Origin: FEN-1297 sp021817845
GTDB taxonomy: Bacteria > Bacteroidota > Ignavibacteria > Ignavibacteriales > Ignavibacteriaceae
Assembly: GCA_021817845.1 (NCBI GenBank)
Contig: JAKAFW010000021.1
Coordinates: 1 to 64,000, forward strand
Reading direction: 5' to 3'
Length of the DNA stretch: 64,000 nucleotides
The position numbers and the translations under genes are program-made. This document shows, one piece after another, positions 37,977-47,556 of this stretch (the first letter of the stretch is position 1; every line of letters starts with the position of its first letter). The notes under the pieces were generated by a model that worked only from the letters and a program-made list of their open reading frames with translations, was not told the DNA's origin and did not search any database.

Positions 37977-38990
37977 ATGATCAGAAAAATTTTATTTATT
38001 GTTATAAGCCTATTTGTTTTCTTTGATACAAGTTTCTCCCAGGTTTTTTCCGGGACTACCGCCGCACAGTTTCTGAAAATTGAAGTAGGGGCAAAGTCTA
38101 TTGGAATGGGCGGCGCTTTTGTTTCAGTCGCTAATGATGCCTCAGCTTTGTATTGGAACCCTGCCGGTATTGCTAGACTTCAAAATAATAATGCTATGTT
38201 TTCGCATACTTTCTGGCTTGCAGGAACCAATCACGATTTTGCCGGCGTCATTCTTAAATTAAGCGATCAACAAGCGATTGGTTTCAGTTATACATCGCTA
38301 ACTGTTGGAGATATGGCGGTAAGAACTGAAATGTTTCCGGATGGAACGGGCGAATATTTTAATGCCGCTGATTTTTCAATCGGTTTGAGCTATGGTTTGA
38401 ATCTTACCGATATGTTTAGCCTTGGTTTTACCGGTAAATATGTTGGCGAGCGCATTTGGCACATGTCTGCATCAGCAATGGCTTTTGATGTAGGGATTTT
38501 ATACACAACACCTGTGCGGGGTCTAAATCTTGGAATGAGCATTTCAAACGTTGGTTCAAAAATTCATTATACGGGAAGGGATAATTTCATTAATTATTCT
38601 TTTGACCCAAACCAACACGGTAACAGCAGCAATATCTTTGCATCTATTCAAATGGATTCATGGAATCTTCCGATGATTTTTCGCGTAGGGCTGTCTATGA
38701 AATTTATCGATAACGACATGAACAAACTTACTATGAGCGTAGATGCAAATTATCCGAACGATTATAATGAGTATCTTAACTTAGGTTGTGAGTACGGTTT
38801 TATGAAAAGATTCTTTCTTAGAGTCGGCTATAAGTCGTTATTTAAATTAAATAGTGAAGAGGGGCTTACTGCCGGAATCGGTTTTGTTTATTACATTACA
38901 GATGAAAATCTTTTAAGATTTGATTATGCCTATGCTGATTTTGGGCGGTTGAACGCTGTCCACCGAATTACTGCTTCTTTCGGGTTTTAA
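37977..38990 (+). CDS. PorV/PorQ-family outer-membrane protein, module 2
   Basis: A 338-residue predicted beta-barrel with a signal peptide. The start is ATG 37977, 10 bp after the previous stop; a longer frame from 37917 would overlap the upstream gene. The signature 'GAKSIGMGGAFVSVANDASALYWNPAGIARL' block and the phenylalanine-terminated end ('VHRITASFGF') match the module 1 copy at 9177. Likely role by family: T9SS cargo handling or an outer-membrane channel. Confidence 0.85.
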   Translation: MIRKILFIVISLFVFFDTSFSQVFSGTTAAQFLKIEVGAKSIGMGGAFVSVANDASALYWNPAGIARLQNNNAMFSHTFWLAGTNHDFAGVILKLSDQQAIGFSYTSLTVGDMAVRTEMFPDGTGEYFNAADFSIGLSYGLNLTDMFSLGFTGKYVGERIWHMSASAMAFDVGILYTTPVRGLNLGMSISNVGSKIHYTGRDNFINYSFDPNQHGNSSNIFASIQMDSWNLPMIFRVGLSMKFIDNDMNKLTMSVDANYPNDYNEYLNLGCEYGFMKRFFLRVGYKSLFKLNSEEGLTAGIGFVYYITDENLLRFDYAYADFGRLNAVHRITASFGF

Positions 38991-39044
38991 TTCTGCTTAA
39001 TAAAACAAAAATTTAAATGACTATACTATAGGAAAATTTTTCTG

Positions 39045-41495
39045 ATGAAAAAATTCGAAACAGAATACGGCTATTTTTCGGACTCCGGAGACGAATATAT
39101 AATTAAAAATTATAGAACGCCTAAACCGTGGGTTAATGTAATCTCAAATGGAAAATACGGACTGATTATTTCCCAAGCCGGCGGCGGTTTTAGCTGGGCT
39201 GAGCATTCTGAATTTAACAGGATTACAAGATGGCACCAGGATTTGGTGAAAGATGATTGGGGAAAATATCTCTACGTAAAAAATAATAAAACAAAAGAAG
39301 TTTGGAGTCCAACTTTTTTGCCTGTTAAAAAAGAGCTGGAAAATTTTGAATGTATACATGGCTTAGGCTATACAATTTTCAATTCCGGTTTTAAAGGAAT
39401 AAATATCTCGTTCAAAATGTTTGTCCCATTCGACGAAACTTTAGAAATATGGGATGTAAAAATTGAAAACACAACTAACGAGGAAGTCGATCTTTCTTTT
39501 TATACTTACTTTGAGTGGACGCTTGGTTCTTCTGCCGATCATCATCGTGAATTCCATAAAACTTTTCTTGAAACTGAATTCGATGAAGAGCTTAATGCGA
39601 TGGTTGCCGGGAAAAGATTATGGGAAATTCCATTGGGCGATCGAGGTCATTGGAATATCGATTATCCATTTAGAGGTTTCATTTCATCGAATCAAAAAAT
39701 TACAGATTACGATGGGGATAAAGAAAATTTTATCGGAAGATATGGTGACCTTATAAATCCAGACGGCGTTGCAAATGAAAAATTAAATCGTCAACTCGGT
39801 TGCTGGTCGGATCCTATTGGTACAATAAAAGTAGACGTTAAAATTAAGCCCGGCGGCAGGGAAAGGATTGCGTTTTATTTAGGGTTGAACGAAAACAAAG
39901 AAGAAATAAAGAAGGCTCTAGAAAAGTTTCATAGTCCCTCAAATATTGATAATGCATTCGAAATAGTAAAAGAGAGATGGCATAAAAATTTAGATACTTT
40001 AGTTATCGAAACTCCTGATGAAGCAATGAACTTGCTTGTAAATAAATGGTTAAGGTATCAAGCAATATCAGGAAGACTGTGGGGAAGAACCGCCTACTAT
40101 CAGCAGAGCGGCGCTTACGGATTTCGAGATCAGCTTCAGGATAGCCTCGTCTTTTTGCCCATCGATCCTAAGATTACGGAAAATCAAATTAAGCTTCACG
40201 CAGCTCATCAAAAATCTGATGGAACAGTTTTGCACTGGTGGCATCCTATTTCAGATACCGGTCTTGAAACAAAAATGACTGACGATCTTTTGTGGCTGCC
40301 TTTCTTGATGATCCATTATCTCAAAGAAACAAATAACTACTCTCTCTTTGATGAAGAAATAGAATATTACGACAAAAAGGATATTAAAGAATCTATCTAT
40401 GTTCATTGCTTAAAAGCGATCGATAAAGTTCTTTCAAGATTTAGCGAAAGAGGAATACCTCTTATCGGCGCAGGCGATTGGAACGACGGTTTAAGTGCAG
40501 TCGGTCTTGATATGAAAGGTGAATCTTTCTGGTTGGCTGAATTCTTATACTACATCTTAGTTCACTTCGTTGACATAAGTAATGAGAAAAAAGATTTTTC
40601 TTCATCTGAAAAATTTCACAAGGCTGCCGGAGAATTAAAAGCTTCATTTCAAAAATATGCGTGGGACGGGGAATGGTTTGCAAGAGCCACTAAAGATAAC
40701 GGCGAAGTTTTGGGCAGCTCCAAATGTGAAGAAGGAAAAATTTATCTGAATGCTCAGACGTGGGCAGTCTTAAGTAAAATTGGAGAACCGGATAAAAATA
40801 AATTAGCTATGGAATCGCTTAAAAAATTCTTGTTGAAGAAAAACGGACCGCTGCTTCTTTATCCCGCTTATACCAAACCCGATAAATACATCGGATATCT
40901 TTCAAGATATGCTGCAGGCAGAAGAGAGAACGGCGGCGTTTATACGCATGCCGCAACATGGGCAATCTGGGGCTTCGCAGAATTGAAGGATGAAATACTG
41001 CCTTATGAAATATTCAAACAATTAGCCCCTATTTACAACGGCATGAATCCCGAAGAATATCAAGCTGAACCCTACGTTACTCCCGGCAACATTGACGGTC
41101 CCGATTCGCCGCATTATGGTAGAGGCGGATGGACCTGGTACACAGGCTCGGCTGCCTGGTTCCAAAAAGTAATTGTCGATTGGATACTCGGAATAAGAGC
41201 GGAAAAAAGCGGTTTGGTAATTGACCCACGCATTCCGAAAGAATGGAAACAATATTTAGTAAAAAGATTATTTCGCGGCTCGGTATACATTATTAATGTT
41301 TACAATGAAAATCATGTCTCCTCTGGTATAAAGCGCATTGAGGTTGACGGAGTTACCATAAAAGGTAACCTTATTAAGCCTTCGTCCGGTAAAGGGATTT
41401 TCAATGTTAACGTATATTTAGGGCAGGCTGATGAACAAAATATTGACTCTTATTCTTCGACAAATACTCTTCGATTAAGTCCAAATGAAAAGTAA
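39045..41495 (+). CDS. GH94 glucoside phosphorylase
   Basis: An 816-residue cytoplasmic enzyme (no signal peptide) with the GH94 order of N-terminal beta-sandwich ('WSPTFLPV ... FECIHGLGYT'), linker, (alpha/alpha)6-barrel and C-terminal cap. The general acid lies in the 'GDWNDGL' motif (residues 477-483). The 'GAYGFRDQLQD' (356-366) and 'HWWHP' blocks resemble, as I recall them, the GH94 domain of cyclic beta-1,2-glucan synthases more than classic cellobiose phosphorylases, although the length fits cellobiose/cellobionate-type members. It would release alpha-glucose 1-phosphate from imported beta-glucosides. Its stop overlaps the next gene's start by 11 bp, suggesting translational coupling. 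Confidence 0.87.
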   Translation: MKKFETEYGYFSDSGDEYIIKNYRTPKPWVNVISNGKYGLIISQAGGGFSWAEHSEFNRITRWHQDLVKDDWGKYLYVKNNKTKEVWSPTFLPVKKELENFECIHGLGYTIFNSGFKGINISFKMFVPFDETLEIWDVKIENTTNEEVDLSFYTYFEWTLGSSADHHREFHKTFLETEFDEELNAMVAGKRLWEIPLGDRGHWNIDYPFRGFISSNQKITDYDGDKENFIGRYGDLINPDGVANEKLNRQLGCWSDPIGTIKVDVKIKPGGRERIAFYLGLNENKEEIKKALEKFHSPSNIDNAFEIVKERWHKNLDTLVIETPDEAMNLLVNKWLRYQAISGRLWGRTAYYQQSGAYGFRDQLQDSLVFLPIDPKITENQIKLHAAHQKSDGTVLHWWHPISDTGLETKMTDDLLWLPFLMIHYLKETNNYSLFDEEIEYYDKKDIKESIYVHCLKAIDKVLSRFSERGIPLIGAGDWNDGLSAVGLDMKGESFWLAEFLYYILVHFVDISNEKKDFSSSEKFHKAAGELKASFQKYAWDGEWFARATKDNGEVLGSSKCEEGKIYLNAQTWAVLSKIGEPDKNKLAMESLKKFLLKKNGPLLLYPAYTKPDKYIGYLSRYAAGRRENGGVYTHAATWAIWGFAELKDEILPYEIFKQLAPIYNGMNPEEYQAEPYVTPGNIDGPDSPHYGRGGWTWYTGSAAWFQKVIVDWILGIRAEKSGLVIDPRIPKEWKQYLVKRLFRGSVYIINVYNENHVSSGIKRIEVDGVTIKGNLIKPSSGKGIFNVNVYLGQADEQNIDSYSSTNTLRLSPNEK

Positions 41496-43596
41496 AGAAA
41501 AAAATATTCTTTCACTTAACGGCAATTGGTTTTATGTAAAAGATGCCGGGGAAAATTTAACGGTAGACGACCTTCGCAGCCGGCTAACCAAGAACTCTAA
41601 ACTTGAAAAGATGCGTCTGCCGTTGAACTGGGAGCTTGGCGGCCTGCATAACTTTAGCGGAGCTGTTTGGTTTGTAAAATATTTTAACCCGCCGGATGAT
41701 GAAATAGATATCGCAAACGATACCGTAAGCGGTAATTTGAATCTCCTTAAATTCATGGGCGTTGATTATACCGCCGATGTTTGGCTGAATTGGAATTATC
41801 TTGGCAAACATGAAGGCTACTTTGCACCTTTTTATTTTAACGTAACCGGTCATATTCTCAACAAAAATGTTCTTGCTGTTAAGGTTTCATCTCCTTATGA
41901 ATTACCCGGAAAAGTTTGGCCGGACCGAAAACAACTTATAAAAGGGATATTTAATCATCACGACTGCAGGCCCGGCGGCACAAGCTTGCAATTTGGACAA
42001 GACCAAAACACCGGCGGAATTTGGAACGATGTTTTACTTTATTTTGGTTATAAAATTTATCTTGAGAATATAAAAATTACTTCCGCTCTCACCGTTTCAA
42101 AAAATAAAGCGGCTGTATCCATAAAGATTAAATATTTGTCGGCGGAAAGCAGTACGGAAAAAATAAAAATTAATTTTAAGATTACCTCGCCTGATAACGA
42201 AACAAAAGTTTACCAAAAGTTTTTTCAATTTGGCGCCGTCAAAGGTGAATTAAATTATCGCATGGAAATTAATGGCCCACAATTGTGGTGGAGTTGGGAC
42301 TTAGGCAAACCCAATCTTTACCGCATAACAATTTCTTCCGGAAGCTTTGAACAATATGAACAAAATTTTAGCATACGCCATCTTAATTTAGACGGGAGCA
42401 GTCAATTTTTCATTAACGGTAAGCGGCTATTTCTTAGGGGGACGAATATCATCCCCGCGCAATTTTTAAGCGATCTGACAAAAGAAAAAATTAAAAAAAT
42501 CGTTTCTTTAATAAAAGAAGCAAACATAAATATTGTTAGAGTTCATGCTCACGTAAACAAAAAAGAACTTTATGAAGAATTCGATAAGCAGGGCATCTTA
42601 GTATGGCAGGATTTCAGCCTGCAATGGACTTACGACGCTTCGGAATCATTTAAAGCAAATGCGATTAGGCAGATTAAAGAGATGGTTAACCATCTTTACA
42701 ATCATGCTTCGATTGCTTTCTGGTGCTGCCATAACGAACCCGGTGAACAGATTAAAACTCTTGATCCTTTTTTGGAAAAGGCAGTGCTGTCCGAAGATAC
42801 ATCACGTATAGTTCGAAGAGCCTCAAATTACGAAGAGCATCCCTACGACGGCTGGTACTGGGGAAAGAAGGAACATTTTATTGCCGCACCTATGGGACCG
42901 CTTGTTACAGAATTCGGCGCGCAAGCGCTTCCGAATCTAAAGTCGTTAAAAAGAATTATTCCAGGTGAAAAATTATTTCCGCCGGATTGGAAGGCATGGG
43001 AGTACCATAATTTTCAGACCGATCAAACATTTAACGTAGCTCAAATCGAAACCGGAAACTCTTTAGATTCTTTTATAAGGAATTCCCAACAGTATCAAGC
43101 CGGACTAATAAAGACGGCAATAGATTTTTACAGACGGGAAAAAAATGACGGTATAACCGGGATATTTCAGTTTATGTTTATCGATTGCTGGCCATCAATC
43201 ACCTGGTCGGTTATCGATTACTACGGTGAAAAGAAACCCGGTTATGAGATTTTAAAATCGTCGTATAAGCCTGTTTATGTTTCCGTATTCTTGAAACAGA
43301 GCAGATATTTTCCCGGCAAAAAACTTATGATAGATATATCTTTAATAAACGATCTTCATAAAGAATTTGATAAGTGCAGCTTGGTGTTCTTAATAGATGG
43401 ATTAGAATATAAGAAGATAACAGATATTGCCTTAGAGGCAGATAGTAAAATATTTTTTTCACTGGAAAATATCAATTTAATGTTGCCGGAAGAAATAAAA
43501 TCGGGTAAGCATAACTTCAAAGTAGTTTTAAATAATAAAAAGAAAAAATCAATATCCGAAAGTTCTTTCGAGATCGAAGTTGTAGAACGATTCTAA
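41485..43596 (+). CDS. GH2-family beta-glycosidase, cytoplasmic
   Basis: A 703-residue GH2 protein without a signal peptide, overlapping the GH94 gene by 11 bp. The sugar-binding and Ig-like domains precede a TIM barrel. The acid/base Glu is predicted at 418 ('FWCCHNEPGE') and the nucleophile at 476 ('VTEFGAQAL'), so it should be active. It is more than 100 residues shorter than the beta-mannosidase at 21759 and differs around the active site ('CCHNEP' against 'CGNNEN'), so a different substrate is likely. In this setting a beta-glucosidase on the same oligosaccharides as GH94 is plausible. Confidence 0.82.
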   Translation: MKSKEKNILSLNGNWFYVKDAGENLTVDDLRSRLTKNSKLEKMRLPLNWELGGLHNFSGAVWFVKYFNPPDDEIDIANDTVSGNLNLLKFMGVDYTADVWLNWNYLGKHEGYFAPFYFNVTGHILNKNVLAVKVSSPYELPGKVWPDRKQLIKGIFNHHDCRPGGTSLQFGQDQNTGGIWNDVLLYFGYKIYLENIKITSALTVSKNKAAVSIKIKYLSAESSTEKIKINFKITSPDNETKVYQKFFQFGAVKGELNYRMEINGPQLWWSWDLGKPNLYRITISSGSFEQYEQNFSIRHLNLDGSSQFFINGKRLFLRGTNIIPAQFLSDLTKEKIKKIVSLIKEANINIVRVHAHVNKKELYEEFDKQGILVWQDFSLQWTYDASESFKANAIRQIKEMVNHLYNHASIAFWCCHNEPGEQIKTLDPFLEKAVLSEDTSRIVRRASNYEEHPYDGWYWGKKEHFIAAPMGPLVTEFGAQALPNLKSLKRIIPGEKLFPPDWKAWEYHNFQTDQTFNVAQIETGNSLDSFIRNSQQYQAGLIKTAIDFYRREKNDGITGIFQFMFIDCWPSITWSVIDYYGEKKPGYEILKSSYKPVYVSVFLKQSRYFPGKKLMIDISLINDLHKEFDKCSLVFLIDGLEYKKITDIALEADSKIFFSLENINLMLPEEIKSGKHNFKVVLNNKKKKSISESSFEIEVVERF

Positions 43597-43637
43597 TAGA
43601 AAATTAGAATTAAAATAATCAGTTAAGGAACACTCAT

Positions 43638-46055
43638 ATGAAAAATATAATAGCCGTATTGGTTGCTTCATTATTGCTCTGCATTCCGGTAGAAGCGCAA
43701 ACGTATAACTTTTTTACAGATAGTCCTACCAATACTTCGTATGATTATAGCTGGGGGTTTTATAAATCACCAAGTTATCTCCAAATAATCGGTCAGAAAT
43801 TTCCCGTCGATACAAATTATAAACATTCAGGTACAAATAGCTTAAAGTTAAGCTGGTCATCGAAAGCCGGCGGCAATTGGGGAATTGCAGTTGCAGAAGT
43901 TGGTACGCCCTGGCCTACGCACGATGTTACCAAAGTGGATAGCCTCATCTTTTGGGTTTATTCTCCGAGTCCAATTGATTCGACAAAACTTCCCCTGCTT
44001 TACCTGGAAGATAACAATAATCTGCATACTCCTACAATACAACTATCTCCTTATGCGCCAAGTATAAAAGCTAACATTTGGACAAAGATTAGCGTGCCGG
44101 TAAAAGTCTTCGTTCCCGGTCCTAACAATGTTAATCTTACTATTATTAAAACGATTTTCTTCGGGCAAGATGCGGCTGATGATTCGACCCATACTTTATA
44201 CCTGGATGATATAAAGATGATCGCGGCTACTGCTGCCGATACAACTCCGCCGGTAATGCCAACCGGAGTAATTGCCAAAGGATACGACATGCATATTAAT
44301 ATCTCATGGATTCCAAATACAGAAATAGATTTGGCGGGCTACAATGTATATCGATCTGACAACAATTCTGTTAAACTTATAGGAACCGTTACACCTGATG
44401 AACATATCTTTACGGATTTTATCGGAACAGAAGGAGTTAAAGAAACTTACCGTGTTTCTGCTTTCGATCAAAGCCAAAATGAATCTCCGATGAGTGATTC
44501 TGTTTCTGCATCTACTTTTGCGATGAACGACAGTCTGCTGCTTGATATGGTAGAGGAAGCCGCTTTTAGATATTTTTGGGATTATGGTAATCCTGTTTCG
44601 GGCATGGCACGGGAAAGAACTAATTCCGGCAATACAGTTACAACCGGGGGAACTGGTTTTGGAATAATGGCGCTGCTTGTTGGCGTTCAAAGAAGATTTA
44701 TTACAAGAGATCAAGCCGTTCAACGAATGATACAAATTCTTAGTTTCCTGGCTAATAAAGCCGACAGGTTTCACGGCGCTTTCCCCCATTGGATGAACGG
44801 TGAAACAGGCAAAGTTATTCCCTTCAGCCAGTATGATGATGGAGGTGATTTGGTTGAGACTGCTTTCTTGATGCAGGGACTACTAACGGCACGTCAATTC
44901 TTTAATCAAAATAACACCAACGAATATATTATTAGAACCTTTATTACCCAATTATGGCAAGACGTTGATTGGAAATGGTACATGCAAGATTCTACCGGTA
45001 ATTTCCTTTATTGGCATTGGTCGCCCGATTATGGATTTAAAATAAATTTTGCTTTGGTTGGACCGAATGAAACGATGATTACATACTTATTGGCAATTGC
45101 ATCACCTACACATCCAATACCTGCAAGGTTGTATTATGATGGTTGGGCAAGCAGTTCCAATTATGTAAACGGAAAATCTTTTTACGGATATAAAATATTT
45201 GTCGGGTGGGATTACGGCGGTCCGCTTTTCTTTACTCATTATTCTTTCTTAGGATTTGATCCGAGAAATAAGAAAGATAAATTTGCTAATTACTTCGTTA
45301 ATAATCAAAATATAACTCTTATTAATCGTGCATATTGTATTGCTAATCCTAAAGGTTATGCCGGTTACGATGCCGATACATGGGGCTTAACAGCGTCAGA
45401 CGATCCTCTTGTAGGGTATCTGGCTCATGAACCTACTAACCAGAACGATAACGGAACAATAGCTCCGACTGCTGCTTTATCTGCAATGCCTTATACTCCC
45501 ACCGAATCAATTGCAGCGTTAAAAAATTTCTACTTTAAATACGGCAGCAAGCTTTGGGGTCCTTATGGGTTTAGAGATGCTTTTAATGTTCAGCAGAACT
45601 GGTATGATAACAATTACCTTGCAATTGACGAAGGACCAATCGTTGATATGATTGAAAATTACAGATCACAGCTTCTGTGGAATAATTTTATGGCAAATGC
45701 CGAAATAAAAACAATGCTGGATTCTGTCGGTTTTGTAAGTGATATAACAGGTATTCAAAAAGAAAATTTAGTTCCAAAAGAATTTGTTTTAGAAGGTAAT
45801 TATCCCAACCCGTTTAATCCAAGCACAACTATAAAATTTCAGCTGCCTCATAGTCAGAAAATTTCGTTGGTAATTTTTAATATGTTAGGACAGGTGGTTA
45901 AACATCTAACAAATAGTATTTTGCCTGCCGGCGAAAATATGGTAACCTGGAACGGCACGAATGATAATAGCGTCGTCGTCCCCTCCGGTGTTTACATTTA
46001 TTCTCTTTCATCGGAAGGTAAAATGTATAACAGAAAAATGATAATGCTAAAATAG
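43638..46055 (+). CDS. GH144-family endo-beta-glucanase with T9SS sorting domain
   Basis: An 805-residue secreted enzyme. A signal peptide (about 1-21) is followed by a CBM-like beta-sandwich (about 22-195), a fibronectin-III-like domain (about 205-295), a GH144 (Pfam 'Glycoamylase') domain (about 300-705: 'EEAAFRYFWDYGNPVSGMA', 'YDDGGDLVETAFLMQGLL', 'LYWHWSPDYGF') and a T9SS type A sorting domain (from about 722). Characterised GH144 enzymes are endo-beta-1,2-glucanases. The sorting domain predicts a cell-surface enzyme making the first cuts. A second GH144 at 51569 lacks that domain. Confidence 0.85.
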   Translation: MKNIIAVLVASLLLCIPVEAQTYNFFTDSPTNTSYDYSWGFYKSPSYLQIIGQKFPVDTNYKHSGTNSLKLSWSSKAGGNWGIAVAEVGTPWPTHDVTKVDSLIFWVYSPSPIDSTKLPLLYLEDNNNLHTPTIQLSPYAPSIKANIWTKISVPVKVFVPGPNNVNLTIIKTIFFGQDAADDSTHTLYLDDIKMIAATAADTTPPVMPTGVIAKGYDMHINISWIPNTEIDLAGYNVYRSDNNSVKLIGTVTPDEHIFTDFIGTEGVKETYRVSAFDQSQNESPMSDSVSASTFAMNDSLLLDMVEEAAFRYFWDYGNPVSGMARERTNSGNTVTTGGTGFGIMALLVGVQRRFITRDQAVQRMIQILSFLANKADRFHGAFPHWMNGETGKVIPFSQYDDGGDLVETAFLMQGLLTARQFFNQNNTNEYIIRTFITQLWQDVDWKWYMQDSTGNFLYWHWSPDYGFKINFALVGPNETMITYLLAIASPTHPIPARLYYDGWASSSNYVNGKSFYGYKIFVGWDYGGPLFFTHYSFLGFDPRNKKDKFANYFVNNQNITLINRAYCIANPKGYAGYDADTWGLTASDDPLVGYLAHEPTNQNDNGTIAPTAALSAMPYTPTESIAALKNFYFKYGSKLWGPYGFRDAFNVQQNWYDNNYLAIDEGPIVDMIENYRSQLLWNNFMANAEIKTMLDSVGFVSDITGIQKENLVPKEFVLEGNYPNPFNPSTTIKFQLPHSQKISLVIFNMLGQVVKHLTNSILPAGENMVTWNGTNDNSVVVPSGVYIYSLSSEGKMYNRKMIMLK

Positions 46056-46094
46056 AAACAATAAATAATTTTTAATTTAAAAGTCACGGGTAAA

Positions 46095-47396
46095 TTGAAT
46101 TTAAAAGCCTGGTTTCCGAATATATATTTTTCTTGCTCCAAAATATTTCCGCTCGTAGCTGCTATATTTATTATTGGATGCGGAGGCGGGAATAAGCAAG
46201 AAACGGTTATCCAATTCTGGGCAATGGGCGCTGAAGCAGAGCATGTTCAAAAGCTTACGGCTGAATTCGAAAAAGAAAATCCCGGGATTAAAGTTAAGGT
46301 GCAGGCAATTCCGTGGACGGCAGCGCACGAAAAATTAATAACCGCTTATGCAAGCGAAACTACACCGGATATTGTGCAATTGGGTAACACATGGATTCCC
46401 GAATTTGTAGCGCTTAATTCCCTTGAAGACCTTGGGAAATGGGTTAAAAGGTCTAATGAAATTAAGGAACAGAATTATTTTCCGGGAATATGGCAGACGA
46501 ATATTATCGACAACCATTTATACGGCATTCCGTGGTATGTTGATACAAGAGTTCTCTTTTACAGAAAAGATATCTTAAAGGAAGCAGGTTATTCCTCGCC
46601 GCCCAAAACGTGGAAAGAACTTTTTGATTTATCGGAAAAAATTAAAAAAAATGAAAACCGGAATAATAAATACGCAATTTTTCTTCCCACAAACGAATGG
46701 GCGCCTTTTATTATTTTCGGTTTACAAGCAGGCTCTACGATATTAAAGGATAATAACACGCTTGGTAATTTTAGCGGTAAGAAGTTTAAGGAATCATTTA
46801 GTTATTTGATTAATTTCTATAAAGAAGGATTAGCTCCGATTGATATGACGCAGGTATCAAACATTTATCAGGCTTTTGCCCAGGGATTTTTTTCGATGTA
46901 CATAACCGGTCCCTGGAATGTAACTGAGTTTAAGAAACGCCTGCCAGAAGATATCCAGAATAAATGGATGACCGCGCCTCTTCCATCATACGACTCAGTT
47001 TATCCCGGTAAATCATTAGCCGGCGGCTCAAGCTTTGTAATGTTCAAACTTTCTAAGAATAAAAATGCAGCCTGGAAATTAATTGAATTTCTTTCATCAA
47101 GAAAAAGCCAGACCGAATTTTATAATTTATCTTCGGATTTACCGGCGGTAAAAAATGCGTGGGACGATTCATCGCTTAAAGACGATAAATATCTCAACGC
47201 TTTTTATGAACAGCTACAAAATGTTGTACCTACTCCAAAAGTCCCGGAGTGGGAACAAATCGTTTCTTCAAAAGTTCAGCAGTACGCTGAATATGCAGCA
47301 AGAAATAAAATGACGATTGACGAAGCGTTAAAAAATTTAGATCATGATGTTGACATAATCCTTGAAAAAAGAAGATGGATATTAAGCAGAAGATGA
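46095..47396 (+). CDS. Sugar ABC transporter substrate-binding lipoprotein, module 2
   Basis: A 433-residue family 1 solute-binding lipoprotein with lipobox 'FIIGC' (Cys29). 'VIQFWAMGAEAEHVQKLTAEFEKENPGIKV' and 'ETTPDIVQLGNTWIPEF' are typical of sugar-binding members. The start is TTG 46095, 7 nt behind a CACGGG sequence. It differs clearly from the module 1 binding protein, as expected for a different ligand. A small repeat element separates it from the permease genes. Confidence 0.9.
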   Translation: MNLKAWFPNIYFSCSKIFPLVAAIFIIGCGGGNKQETVIQFWAMGAEAEHVQKLTAEFEKENPGIKVKVQAIPWTAAHEKLITAYASETTPDIVQLGNTWIPEFVALNSLEDLGKWVKRSNEIKEQNYFPGIWQTNIIDNHLYGIPWYVDTRVLFYRKDILKEAGYSSPPKTWKELFDLSEKIKKNENRNNKYAIFLPTNEWAPFIIFGLQAGSTILKDNNTLGNFSGKKFKESFSYLINFYKEGLAPIDMTQVSNIYQAFAQGFFSMYITGPWNVTEFKKRLPEDIQNKWMTAPLPSYDSVYPGKSLAGGSSFVMFKLSKNKNAAWKLIEFLSSRKSQTEFYNLSSDLPAVKNAWDDSSLKDDKYLNAFYEQLQNVVPTPKVPEWEQIVSSKVQQYAEYAARNKMTIDEALKNLDHDVDIILEKRRWILSRR

Positions 47397-47418
47397 TTTA
47401 CCACACTCAATCTACTCG

Positions 47419-47512
47419 TTTGGAATAATGGAATTGTGGAGTAATGGAATATTGGATTGGACTCCATTATCCCAACCTGCCTGGCGGCAGACAGGCATTC
47501 CATTGCTCCAAA
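47419..47512. mobile_element. MITE-like element with terminal inverted repeats
   Basis: The ends pair as imperfect inverted repeats: TTTGGAATAATGGAAT (47419-47434) with the reverse complement of ATTCCATTGCTCCAAA (47497-47512), two mismatches in 16. Inside are further copies of GGARTAATGGAAT-like sequence in both orientations and a GC-rich CCTGCCTGGCGGCAGACAGG core (47476-47495), which is itself palindromic. No coding capacity. It lies in the otherwise tight ABC transporter gene cluster. Confidence 0.7.
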
Positions 47513-47556
47513 GGGTTAAGTTTGTGAACGTGAATTAATAATAAAAGCATAATGAA

